Made by a program: the position numbers and the translations under genes. Positions 37,330 to 48,687 of a stretch of DNA of 64,000 nucleotides are shown here, piece by piece. Within the stretch, counting starts at the first letter, position 1, and the number at the start of each line of letters is the position of its first letter. The DNA comes from Haemaphysalis longicornis. Its lineage: Eukaryota; Arthropoda; Arachnida; Ixodida; Ixodidae. The notes beneath the pieces were generated by a model. It was not told the origin of the DNA and did not search any database. It saw nothing but the letters and a program-made list of their open reading frames with translations. The stretch lies in assembly GCA_013339765.2 (NCBI GenBank), contig CM023453.1, forward strand, positions 28,597,868 through 28,661,867. Reading direction: 5' to 3'.

Positions 37330-37620
37330 TGGGCTCCCTCCCTTCAAGACCTCCGCTAGGGGCGCGGCAGATAAGGTGCTCCGTATAGTGGCACCAGATG
37401 GCGGTTGCTTTCTTTACAGCGTATGTGGAGCGTTTTTAGGTTTAACTATAATACATCTCCAGGCTGATGCAGTTCAATTAGGTTGCAAGTGTTAACAGCT
37501 GCGGCGTACGTTTTAAGCACGCTGTCTTCGACAAGACAATCCCCGATGAAACCTACGATGACTTCCGCAAAAGTTTGCAGCAGCTGCGCAGAGCAACCGC
37601 GAAAGTATCGTAATGCGCCT
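37330..37620 (+). pseudogene. Possible broken coding remnant with an OTU-like motif
   Basis: One frame reads VAPDGGCFLYSV (about 37387-37422), which resembles the Asp-Gly-x-Cys active-site block of OTU cysteine proteases. After a stop, another frame gives HAVFDKTIPDETYDDF and continues to a stop at 37611-37613, with codon-like composition. The pieces are in different frames and no His motif is seen. It could be a fossil of a host or transposon-borne OTU gene, or chance. Confidence 0.22.
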
Positions 37621-38079
37621 CCAAGGCCTGTTTTACGTAAGGTTGTCAAGCAAGAGGCGACCGTCAACAACCTGGGCGGCTATCAGCAGCTGCCGTGTCT
37701 TATCAGTACAAGTGGGAGGCAGCGCATTATCGGAACCATGCATCATCAGGTACCATTCGCGTAGCCCAGAATTCTCATCTTTTACGGCCCCTATATTTGT
37801 CAGTATGCCAAGCTGCGGAACCAATCCCAGATGAAAACCACGGGGCTGCCAATTACTGTCGGAATGGCCTACGGACGCGGTGGCTCAATTCAGTCGATTC
37901 CCCGCTACCCGTTTTTACTTCTCTTTCCGGGCAGTGGCAGCTGCTGAACATCACGGTAACCTCTCCTCCTCTCCGCATCCATTAACGTTAGCAAATTCTG
38001 CATCCTTACCGACGCTATATCCAGAGCAAGTGCAGACTCGTAGCACTGTTGATAGTGCCGTTTAACGCTGGCCGTGCGC

Positions 38080-41000
38080 CTCCTCCGAACACAAAAAATT
38101 TACCGTCCCCGCCTAAAGAAAGTTGAGAGAAGCGCGTAAGCTAAAAGTGCGTCCAACCACTCGCTGAACGTGCGTCCAATCGGTCGTCAAACCTTCTCAG
38201 AAGCAAATCTCAAACGAAGGACTAACCTATGCGACGATTTTTCGCGCATTAAGTAAATGCATCTGCGGGCGATCTAAATGTATACCGATACGTGGTTTAA
38301 GAGATAAAGGTATGTTATTGTACTCCTTACTCCTTCTTCATGATCGATGTGTGTGCTATCTTATCTAGAGCCGTTCCTTTTCTGAGATTTTCCAGCAACC
38401 GTTTTGACACAATGGAATCCTGGTTTCACGCACGCGCCGTGTGTCTAGAAGTCTTACCCGAGCTTTTAGGTCGACCAACCGGTCTATGGGGAAATGCATT
38501 AGCTTTTTGACAGGACGCCATCGGTCTCACTAAGAAAGCTTTCGCTTTAAAACTAGCTTTCTGCACTGTTCCCAATAAAGCCACGCATTTCGGTTATAGC
38601 CAGCGCGAGAATTGATCACGATACTGCGAACCACCTCTCCTTATTAACACTCACGGGCGAGGACCAGGCTGCACGCCCGTAACAGGGGCGCTCGCACCCA
38701 AGTGAAGCGAATCGAACGCGAAAGTGGAGAGGCGGTAAGTACACGGTGATAATTTGATCGCCATGCAAATGCGGCTGGCTTGCAAGAACGTGCAAGTATC
38801 GGCCGTTGTCGGGCGGAGCCGGAAGCACTCGGTTGGAAGCAGGTGCGACCTTATTCAATCAGCATATGCTGAGAGCCTCTCTCTGACGCTTGAGAGAGGA
38901 GCCCCAACATCGTCGCTGACAACCGGCACGCTGTAGCTCGTGAAATGCGCTGGAATATGTAAATCCGGCGCCCTCGTTTTCTTTTTGTGACTAAATATTT
39001 TAAAGCACATTTTGGTGCAAGATAAAATGACATGTTCATTTATTCGGGCGTGCTCAGTAGCCGGGTACTGAAGGTGTTTATTCCGGTTACTAGGATCTTA
39101 TTTATGTAACGGTTAAATCTACGTATTAGTATTAGCAATTGAGAGTTTGTCATGTTCTAACCATGCTGCTGTACAATGGTTGCCCAAAAAGTGATGCGCA
39201 CTTCACGACGAAGATTTTCGCGTTGTGGAGGTGCTCTCCAAGATCGAAGTAACGTTTTTCCGCACCTCATCAGCCAATGCTGCGTCGCAGGAATGTCAAG
39301 AGCATTCGGCTGCATCTCAAAAGTGCGTGTTTGAGCGATGGCCACGAATGTATTGCATTCTGGGATGGACGATTTATTTTCTCTTTTTTTTTTCCATTGA
39401 AGCCTACTTTGCAGCTAACCAGCTAAATATTGCGTAATTATGTACGTTTTCTGACTGGTGTTCTCCTGAGTGAAATCAACAGGAACGCCAATCCTGCATG
39501 TCGATGACGTTAACCCCCTCAAAGCCGTGTTATGATATGTTTCTTATCACACATAGCCTCGATGATGACACTGAGTGATCTTATTGATCGGTTGTACTTA
39601 GCCACATGTCGGCGTTTCTTGTTACGCAAGGCCGAAAAAGAAAAGGTAACGTTAATGCGTATAAGGGCAATCTACGCTTTCCGCGCGAAACCGGGTTGGT
39701 ATCTTCATAACGGGCCGGCACTTGATATTCGACGCGGCTGCGAGAAACGGGAGGAGGATGAGGATGAGGACGAGCAGTGATGGAAGAGGAGCGGGACGCG
39801 CGATGAAATTTCGGTCGTGAGCGAGAGCTGCAGGCGTCGTCTCGGCTTGCCTGTTTAAAAACGCGTCCGCAGACGACGTCGTTAGACGAGCCCCGGATCG
39901 CGCGCTCTCCGTAGCGTTGAGCTCGCCGAAACCCGCGTTTGCGCCGAGTTGAACGGCGGCTCGAATGGATCGGCCCAGCGCCTCGTTTGCATAACGCTTT
40001 CTCCGGTCACTTTGCACGTCTATACCTTCTTCCGTATCCTCTCCTCTACTTGTTTTTTTTTTTTAAACCTTTGTGTTGCTGTTGCTTTGTTTGCTTCCTC
40101 GCCTCACCTCTTAGCGCTCGACTTGTTCCCAGTTTTCAGGTGCCTAGTTGCCTTCTTTCAGCGCTGTAAGCTTCTTTGTGAGCTCGTGGATGCCTCCTCA
40201 CCTTGTACTCCTGCGTACAGCGCAGCTCCGCCTCTCCTCTTCCGCATCCATTTCCTTGTCTCTTTGTGTTTGGCCTTCCCTTTTTCTCCTTCACAATTCT
40301 ACGTTTCCGTTATAACGAAGTTGCGTCCAAATGTGCCAACGTTTAGCTAGGTATTTTCACTCTCGAAAGGGAAAGGGACAAAATTTAGCCGGGTGCAGTG
40401 GCATAGGGAAGCGACTGAAGATAGTGAGGTCGCCCGCCCACAGCACTCTTCTTTCACTTTTATGTAACGCGTCCTATCTCTATCGCTTCTGGCGCTCTTG
40501 CTTTTTCTCTGGTCCGCTTGTGGTGCGCGCTCTCAAAAATCGTTCCCGGCGTGCCTGGCACTGCTGCCGGTATTCAGGTATGCCCCGCGTGCAGCGAAAT
40601 CTCCGGCCCGCTATCGTTACGTGCAATGTGAGAAAAGTCGTTTCCGCTCATTTCCGTTTCTCATTTTCTTTCTATTTCTCCTTTTTTGAGAAGTAGGTGC
40701 TATCGCAGCGTATAGAATGCGAGGCCTGTGCGCCGCTGTGCAATGAACGATCTCTGCACTGCATGCATTTGGGATGACTGAGGTTAAATGCGTGTCGTGG
40801 CTGTTACGCTGTGCTTAGGTGGGAATAAATAGAGCCAAAATAGGCGGTAGACCAAAAATAGGGGTGATTAGAGGGGACACGTGCTTTGTGACGTTAATGG
40901 CGGCTGTACTGAGTGGGGCGTGGGAGGTGCGATCTCAAAAGACCGAGGGTAAAAAAGGTCTCGACGTTTGACGTCCGCGCCGTTCTGCCGCAGAGGTGGA

Positions 41001-41377
41001 AACGCGGTGGTCAGTGAACAAAATGAAAAAGAGCGAGTATTAAAAATGCAACGTTAGGGGCGACGAGCGTAGCGTTATGGCTCCTCTTCATTTGGCGGAG
41101 TAGTAATGGTCGGACGGCAATTAGAGAGCGGCGCCGTCGCCGCCGCCCGCGCCGCGATAACGACGCGGTAATGGAATTCGCGCGGGCGGAATTCGCTACC
41201 TTTCTGCTAAACTCGCTCGCGCCCCCCTTACGTCCCGTTTTAAGCGACGACGTGCGGAGACTCGCGATTCTGTCAGCGCTCCCGTTTGGCTCACTTTCTC
41301 CGCACTCCGTCTAGTCTGTTATTTTCTTGTGATGATCTTCTCTTTTCATTACTTGCGGTTTTATTTATTTATTTATT
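38080..41377. other. Intergenic, nothing clear
   Basis: CCCAATAAAGCC near 38570 follows AGCTTTCGCTTTAAAAC (38536-38552), which resembles AGCTTCGCTTTAAAAC at 26297-26312. Both may be 3' ends of the same unknown repeat. Poly-T lies at 39385-39394 and 40051-40063. Confidence 0.4.
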
Positions 41378-41915
41378 GTAGCGTAAGCTACACTGGCCGA
41401 GGTTGAGCAGTTTCGCGTGGGCCGTGAAGGGCCGTTCTGCGCAAGCGTGAGGAGCATTGGATTGGTTTGGATCGGATTGGATTGGATTGGACTGAATTGG
41501 ATTGGATTTCAATCCAATCCAATTGGAGTGCGGGTGTGTTGAGAATTGGGTCTGCACATTCGCCGGTCTACGCATTCCAGAGGAATGACGTCATAGCCGC
41601 GGCAGACGCACTGGCTCCGGCGCGTGCCTAGCTGTGCGCCTCCGTTGCGCAGTAGCCAAGTCTGACGCTGCGCCGGAGCCGCTTGATAGCCGTTTCGCGT
41701 GGCTCCTGGAGAGCCGTGCTGCGCATGCGCGAGGAGCAGTGACTGGACTGGACTGGACTGGATTGAATTGAATTGAATCGGATTGGATTGGAAATGGTTT
41801 TAGCAGCAGTAAGCATAATCAGCTAATCCTAGACAACCAGGAAACCTAAAAATAACCAGCTGAAACTTAGCTCACACTACGTATACCCTGACATAGCCGA
41901 GCTAAGCCACTGCTA
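41378..41915. repeat. GTAGCGT-ended modular repeat, copy D
   Basis: It starts GTAGCGTAAGCTACACTGGC and ends GCCACTGCTAA, with an inner inverted partner CTCACACTACG (41871-41881). It has two versions of a GCGTGG..CTGCGCA..GAGGAGCA module (41415-41458 and 41695-41743), each followed by GGATT/GGACT pentamer runs. Between them lies the 37-bp module (41589-41625) shared, with one mismatch, with copy B. Confidence 0.78.
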
Positions 41916-43486
41916 ATTTTTTTTTTTTGACGTTCTGAGTTTAGTTATCAGCGCTGGTGTGACCTAGACAGCTTGTGCGAATAGCAGCTGCGTGAGAATG
42001 CACTTGTGATTATGCTTGAAGTAATGAGCCTCGGCGCTCGAAGATTTTAAGCGAACTTCGGTGCACGCCGATTTATCAAGATGTGACATTCATTTCGTAC
42101 GAAAAAAAAATCAAAAATAGAGGGCATGTCAGCAGATATAGGCGTGTTGTAAAATGGCACTGAATTGGTTGCGGGAACGTTTTGCGTGCGCATTGACTAA
42201 CCCAGTGTTTTTAAACGACGTGGCGCGAAGCACCTAGAGATGTGTGATGTGACGTACTGATAGGCGTTCAAGTCGTCCAGGTGAATTTGAGTCGCGAGTG
42301 GGCTGAAACTTGTTCGCTGCGAGTTCGCTACAAACTGACTCCATCTCTACGCAGTCTCGAGCACTCTGATTTACAGCTTCTAGAGTCGTCTTGGAACGGA
42401 CGAATAAAGCTCCGCGACGTTTTTTTTTTTTTTTACATAAACAAAACAGCCGAAAGAAAAAAGAAAGAGTTGACAAAAGAAACTGTTCCTTGTCGTAACG
42501 TAGCGCACATTTCAAAGGACGCGCGTTACAAAAAGCTGCAGTCAGGCTGGCCTTTCTCAACGGGAAGCGCGGATGTCAAAGTTTGTATTTTCCGGGACTA
42601 TCCGTCGGGCTTTTTTGGAGTTCTTTAACTCTGTTGCGGAAATGTCTTGCTTCGTAAATTTTAGACTATCGAAGCTTCCCGGACATCATAATTCCGGACC
42701 TGCTTTACTCTCCAATTTCAGCGCGGCCTCCCCGCCAAAGTGCATTTTTATGTTCGCCGTAATTGTCCACTCTGAAGGCAGCCGAAGGAAACGATGCCCA
42801 CAATTTTTCTTCAGTTTTCTGTCTCGGTTGACGAATAACTCAGATGTCGACATCGAATTCCAAGACTCTCTTTACCGTCTTGTGCCGCGGACTTTGGTTT
42901 CCATTGCTACTTTTAGACAGAAGAAGCTTGCAATGGCTGATATATATGAGCTTGTTGATATGTTTAACCGTTTATTTATTTATTTATTTAAGTTTACAAC
43001 GAGTACCATGAGGCGAAGAAAGTTTTACTAGCACTGGCTCTCTTCCGCGTGGAGGGCCTTGGGGGGGTAGACGGGAAAAGAAGAAATATATGGGCACTCT
43101 TCAATATCATTTTTAGTGCCCTCTTTCGATTATACTCGCTGTGCTTGTACGATATTAGTTATTTTCTCTTTGTCCTTATTTCAGATATATTTTTTCTCGT
43201 ATAAAAGAGAAGCAGCGTTTGATAACAGGTCTTTTTTGTCGATTGTGGGTTGCAGTGTATAATGACGGGTCTAATAACGAGTGTATAATAATGAAGTGTT
43301 GGCTACGGACGGCTCTGTAGGACTTAACTCAGGTTCTTAGCGTCTGGTGCCTTGTACCCGTACTAGCACTACGCTGTTAAGTCGTCACGCTACGAAAGGA
43401 AGCGCCATTTCGTGTGCAGTCGGGAGCAAAATTCTATATTCTATGCGAGGGGCCTTCGAAGGGCAGCGCATCGCGACCACATGAGT

Positions 43487-43572
43487 GCGGGTCTCCTTAA
43501 CTGCACACCTGTTTACCTGTGCGTCTTAACTGCACACTTGCTTACCTGGACGTCTTAACTGCACACCTGTTT
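43487..43572. repeat. 29-bp tandem repeat, about three units
   Basis: CTTAACTGCACACCTGTTTA recurs as CTTAACTGCACACTTGCTTA and CTTAACTGCACACCTGTTTG at 29-base steps. It is a short minisatellite. Confidence 0.75.
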
Positions 43573-44060
43573 GGTTTTTCGCCCCAAACCGGACGCGCGC
43601 TTAGTCCACTAAAGACTGAATGGTTCCGGACGTGGAATCCAGACTTTTGCGCCCGACTGTACGCTGTACGCGTTGTGTAGCCTCACATTTCTTCAAACTC
43701 TTACGCGGGTAATGAAAGGTAATAGCTAGGCATGATCGCCGGTGTTTTCCCCCTGGTTATATCCTCGGCGTTGCACGACAGTGACGCTCGACAAGTGCCA
43801 ACCAAGCGTCACGCGTCGATGCTTTTGGTGGGGTCGTCGCATATTTCACGAGTTGTGAAGTGAAGAAGCCGCACTCTGAAAAGTGGCCGAAGACAGGCGA
43901 AAAACTGTGGCTGACTCCTCTGACATAGGAATCGGTAAAACACAAAAGTGAAATGTGCAGCGAAATCTGCAGTGAAAGGAGCATGATTTGCGGGTCGGCG
44001 GCTGTCTTGTGGGTGTGCTTGGCGAGCGACGTCCGGCTGCCGGGTCGCTTCTGCAAAGGT

Positions 44061-44340
44061 GTACTGGCGTCATTTCCGTGACGGATATGACGTCAGTGAA
44101 ATCTTAGTGTGTACCGGCATAAAACACTGTCGTGTTAAAATACAAAAACCCGAGCACGAACAACCCTAAGTATACCGTACTCTTTAGTACCAAAGGTTGC
44201 TTCCCCGCAATAAGGCGGTGTGTGCAGGGGTGAACCCTTTACAGGCCGCTTGCTTCGTTGTACTGGCGTCATTTCCGCGACGGATATGACGTCAGTGACA
44301 TCTTTGTGTATCCCGGAATAAAACACTTTCGTGTTTAAAA
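44061..44340. repeat. Two ~80-bp direct repeats with TGACGTCA (CRE) sites
   Basis: Units 44061-44140 and 44260-44340 are about 85% alike: GTACTGGCGTCATTTCCG, GGATATGACGTCAGTGA, then an AATAAAACAC or CATAAAACAC motif. Each has a full 8-bp CRE palindrome (44088-44095 and 44287-44294). The 119-base spacer is unrelated. They may be ends of a small retroelement or a segmental duplication. Confidence 0.65.
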
Positions 44341-44527
44341 AGTTCAGCCCATTCGATCATTGCAAAAAAGTCTAAAAAATCTAATACGGTATCGTGAGTC
44401 GCGCTTGTCTGCCCATGAAACGTGGCGTAGTCGTTTGTTGGTTTAGTGGAGGTGGCAGCACAATTTTTTATTTATGCCGGCAAAATGTTATGCTCGCACC
44501 GACCATGACTTACAGCAGCAGTCTCGC

Positions 44528-44568
44528 CACAAATGTTGAATTGCGCGCCACAAATGTTGAATTGCGTC
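44528..44568. repeat. 20-bp tandem duplication
   Basis: GCCACAAATGTTGAATTGCG is present twice in a row. It reads as a recent slip or local duplication. Confidence 0.85.
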
Positions 44569-46349
44569 ATTTTGAGCCGCGTGTGTGTTTGGCCTTACAC
44601 GAAAGGATACAAAAGTACAGACGAAACGAAGATTCCTCGTAAGTTCGCTTCGGCGCTGTACAGCTGGGGTAAATAATAGACTGGAGTTTCGAACGCTTTC
44701 TTTATACATTCGTTTCAGCGGCAGTGGGGATCGACTGATTCGGCAAGGGATAATTGTTGGACAAGGGATAACTGGAATTTAAGTGCCTGATCAGGGTTTT
44801 TTTTTAAGCTTCACGAAGTTATCTTTTATAGTTGAAATATTTTTATGGCTTTTCCCTATTATTTTATTTTACATTGGCTTTAAGCCTGTCATGGTTTCAC
44901 TGGGGCCAGTGCTGTTCTCGTTGTCTCATTTGCCTTGTCGTTGATTCCGGCTGTTTCCTTTCTTTATGGGACCAGGACATGGCATCGTGCGATGGCGCTT
45001 CCCATATTTCGGTGCTTAGCGTGGTAACTAATCACTAAAAATGTTCGGTTGAGGTATCTATTTAGGGATCCATCATTTGCGTCGGCTGTATCTTTTTTTT
45101 TTTTTTTTGCGTGCGTTAAGAATTTTAAAATACACAATAAAAAAATGAGAGGGAATGCGAAACCACGAGGCGCTCACAAAACACGATGTCCTCAGTGATC
45201 GTAATCCTCCCGGTCCCTGTCACTGCAGACAACGGAGGGTCCTCTCGCCCCCCCCCCCCCCCCCCCATTTTTTTTCCCTACCTTGATAGTCCTGTTCATT
45301 ACAAGGTAACCAGTGCAGCTGATATTCCAGCGTATACTTCCGGGGCTACTTATAGGACGTAGCAGATACATCTGGGCCTGTATTCGATTAAATCGACCGC
45401 TTGCTAGTCGCATCCAGCCTTCCTGGTCCGCTCACAGAAACGGCAGTGGAGTACAAAGCAAAAGCTGAAACAAGCTAAAGAACGTGTGAAAGTAGGAAAG
45501 AGGGCACATCAGGCCGGGTTGTCATGGGAGCTCCCTAGCTGCCTGCAAACCTGCCGGATCGTCCGGGCAGGGGACTGTCTGGAATGAGGACATTGCGCCG
45601 CGCTTGACTGCGCCGTCTCTTAATCCGGTAGGCAACTCACGTCTACGCGCCGGCCTGTCATCGTTTCTCGCTTTTCACTCTATCGCGCTATTACCGCTTT
45701 TAGGTAGAGAGAGTGAAAGACGTAGGCGAGTGGGGTTTAGCACGAGTGGCGCTGATTAATTAAATGGAGCGGATATAGAGCAAAGTGGAGAGAGGGAAAG
45801 AGGGGCGTGAAAGAGAAGTGGACGAGACTGGTGGCTCCTTGAGCCGTCCGCGCTGCCTGCTATCCCATCTTAGCGACGGCCCACTTTTGGAGCTCGTCGC
45901 GCGAGGCTTGAAGTGGGAGCACGTTTTTCGGACGCGTGATGAATGGTAAGGAAAGAATCAAGCGAAGGGTGGTGTAAACACGGCTAATTTACGAGGCTAT
46001 TTGCAGGCGAGACAGGCTTTGTACGCACACAGCCGTGTGCAGCTTCTTCCCGCAGCTGAGAGCAAGCTCTTTAGCAGACGGCCTCGGGTCTCCACTTGTC
46101 TCCTGAGTTCTGGACGTCACTTAGAGTAAGTCTTCCGAAGACGGGAAGCGAGAAGAAAAAAGGCTGGCACCTGCACTTGAGTGCGCAAGGTGCGTGCGCC
46201 GTGCTGGGAACATTGCGCGAAATTTCGGCGTGAAAAGGTTTTTTGGAGTGAGGAATGGTAGCGTTGAGGTGAACAGTTGACAGACTTCAGTCTGGTTGGC
46301 AAGTTACTAAACATAAATTTAATTATGCTCCAAACAATCGTACATAGAC

Positions 46350-46412
46350 AAAATCCTGACGTTTCAAAGCCGGCTCGGCTTCTTCTTCAGGGGTGACTGG
46401 GGCCACACTGCA
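46350..46412 (-). mobile_element. Fragment resembling the Penelope-like element hammerhead motif
   Basis: The minus strand reads CCTGAAGAAGAAGCCGAGCC then GGCTTTGAAACGTCAGG. CUGAAGA, an AAGCC/GGCTT stem and GAAAC match, in order, the CUGANGA - stem II - GAAA core of hammerhead ribozymes found in Penelope-like retroelements, which are common in ticks. I could not complete stem I, so it may be an inactive remnant or only a similar motif. Confidence 0.35.
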
Positions 46413-47192
46413 GCTGCGTCTTATACGCCTCGAGATTCGCGATCGCTGCGCCGCCTGCCGTCGCTTCTCCGCGGCGTTTGCGGGATTAGCGCTGCGTAAC
46501 TGATAGGTGCACGGTCATGCAGTGTTTTGGTTCTCTTTCGCTTCTCTTTGCCTTTCCGCGCACTAAACAACTTGTTATGGTGACGTCTGTAAGCAAACTG
46601 CACGTTTAGGGCACTTAAAAAAAACAGCTGCGTCTTGGTAGAGCGCTCGAACGCCAACGAGAGCTACCCGGGGAGGCGGTTCTGCGCGCTTCTTGGCCGC
46701 TCTTGCGGGCGTCGGCGACGGCAGCAGCATATCACCACTGTCACCTTCGAACACGTCAGCACAAGTGAATTCTATTTATTGTCGCCTCGTTTAGACCTAA
46801 TATTGTCACTGTAAGAGGTTGGTGCGTTTTTGCAGAGCAGAACAACAATGCGGCTTTGCTTCGAATATGTACGTCGTAGAAAATATGTTTCGGGATGTGA
46901 TAACCCAATAGCTGACAATAACTTGTGTCTTTTATGGGAATATAAGCCACGCGAAAATGTTAAGTACACTCAAAGGCTGTGCGTTGTCAAATATGGGCCC
47001 AATCAAGCTTTATAGCAAGCACCAAGGTATATGTTAATCAAACCACGGGAAAATGAATGGTATGCAAGTCAGGAATAAATAGAATAGTCGTACGGGAATG
47101 AACAAAACCCAGTGCAGCTTCTGAAATGCTAAAGACGTTCGTTTAAGCAAGGTAGTATTCAGACCAACAAGATGCGAAATGCACTGATATTT

Positions 47193-47251
47193 GGGGGGTG
47201 GGAGGGGTGGGGGAGGGGGGGGGGGGTAGGGAGGAGGGGGACGTTTAACTA
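47193..47251. repeat. G-rich tract with G-quadruplex potential
   Basis: Several runs of three or more G (including a 12-G run) are separated by one or two bases over 59 bases, which satisfies the simple G3+N1-7 pattern many times over. Confidence 0.8.
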
Positions 47252-47434
47252 TCGTTGTTTACAAATGCGGAGTGAAATCAATGAACGAGCGTTTTAGTAA
47301 TGACACACACACACAAGCTGTGTGTTCACTTTTCGTTTGTTTTTCGCCTTCAACGAACGGCTTATCGCTCGGCGGACGCATTTTTTGAATATAGGGTAGG
47401 CAGTTCACAAGCGATACGAGGTGTCTTTGGAAGA

Positions 47435-47570
47435 GTTGATTGATTGATTGTAGGTTTTAACGCGCCGACGCAACGGAGTCGATGAGGCGCGCCGTAGTGC
47501 AGGGCTCCGGATTAATTTTGACCACCTGGAGATCCTTAACGTGCGCCGAAATCTTGTACACATGGGCTCG
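47435..47570 (-). mobile_element. Ruka-type SINE, 3' part only
   Basis: It matches the SINE body from the 3' end (TTGATTGATTGATTGTAGG) to the GCCGAAATCTTGTACACA segment. The tRNA-like head is absent, so the copy is truncated at its 5' end. Confidence 0.8.
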
Positions 47571-48544
47571 TTGACGAGTGTGGTATCTGATAAGGCTCTC
47601 TGATTTCCGTTTATGCTAGATTCTGCAGTCTCCCCGTGTCATATAACGATGTTTCGAAGAAGAGTTTAGTCGCGGAAGCGGATTACTCTATAAGCCCGTC
47701 TCCGCGCTTCTCGTGGAGGATAAGTGTAACAGATTTATCTTTGCGAGCGCTCACCTCGGGACAAGAGGACCCAGCATTAACATTTGTCGTCGTGTGCTGA
47801 CTCCCGAGTATAATTTTGCATTATCCATCGTACTTCTTTCGTAAAATGTTTGTGAAATTTATGCCGCATTGGCTTGTTCAGGGTAGTGATCAATATAAGC
47901 GTAACTTGCGTGCTGTCAGGTAAGAGTGCTCCGCTAGACTATAGAAGCGCACAAAGCCGATTTACAGCACAGTGTGTATGGCCGCAACATGGCCATCGGA
48001 GGAAACACGACTTACGGAGACACTACCACTAAATTTCAGGGCAGCGGAATTGCAATCAGCTGCATGCATATGCCGGCTTCGGGACGCCGGCCTGTGACAC
48101 ACAACTGGCGCTCATACAGACCGAATTTACCACACCAAGATCGCGTCATAAACGTTTATACTCTCGTAAACACACCACGCTTGCAAACAGAGTGCCTGCT
48201 CCACATTATTCCGTATTTCGAACGCGTAAAAACGGTAAATCGCAGTCTTGAACGAGACGCAAAAGCAACGGCGACAGGGGGGAGCGGGCCGGAGACTCCC
48301 GCGGCTGCTTTCGAAACGGGCCGGTAGGGGAATTTCAGTGGCGCCCCTACAGGCCGCGCTCGTGGCGTATAGTCTTTCACTGTTGCTGCCCTCGCGCAAA
48401 GCCCTTCGCTGCGGCACGCAGTGTGTGTACACCGAAGGAAGCGTACCAAGCAAGCGAGGCTCCGCGGGGTTCGTTGACTATGCCATGACTCGAGGAAAAG
48501 CCGCTTCCTCCAGTTTGTTTCCTTTTCGAGGATGACAAAAAAAT

Positions 48545-48653
48545 CACGCCCACCTCCCCTCGCGGGAACCCTGGTGTGATGCGACGCTGAAGGGGGTTCC
48601 ATTGTGCGTTTCCGTTGGGTCGATTACTCGAATTGCGTGAGCAATCATCGGGT

Positions 48654-48687
<34 letters not shown>

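Larger units (their letters stand above)
41916..47192. other. Intergenic with small repeats only
   Basis: Outside the tandem repeats, the CRE twin repeat and the Penelope-like motif listed separately, this part has poly-T (41920-41929, 42421-42434, 45092-45109) and a poly-C (45250-45266). No gene is recognised. Confidence 0.5.
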
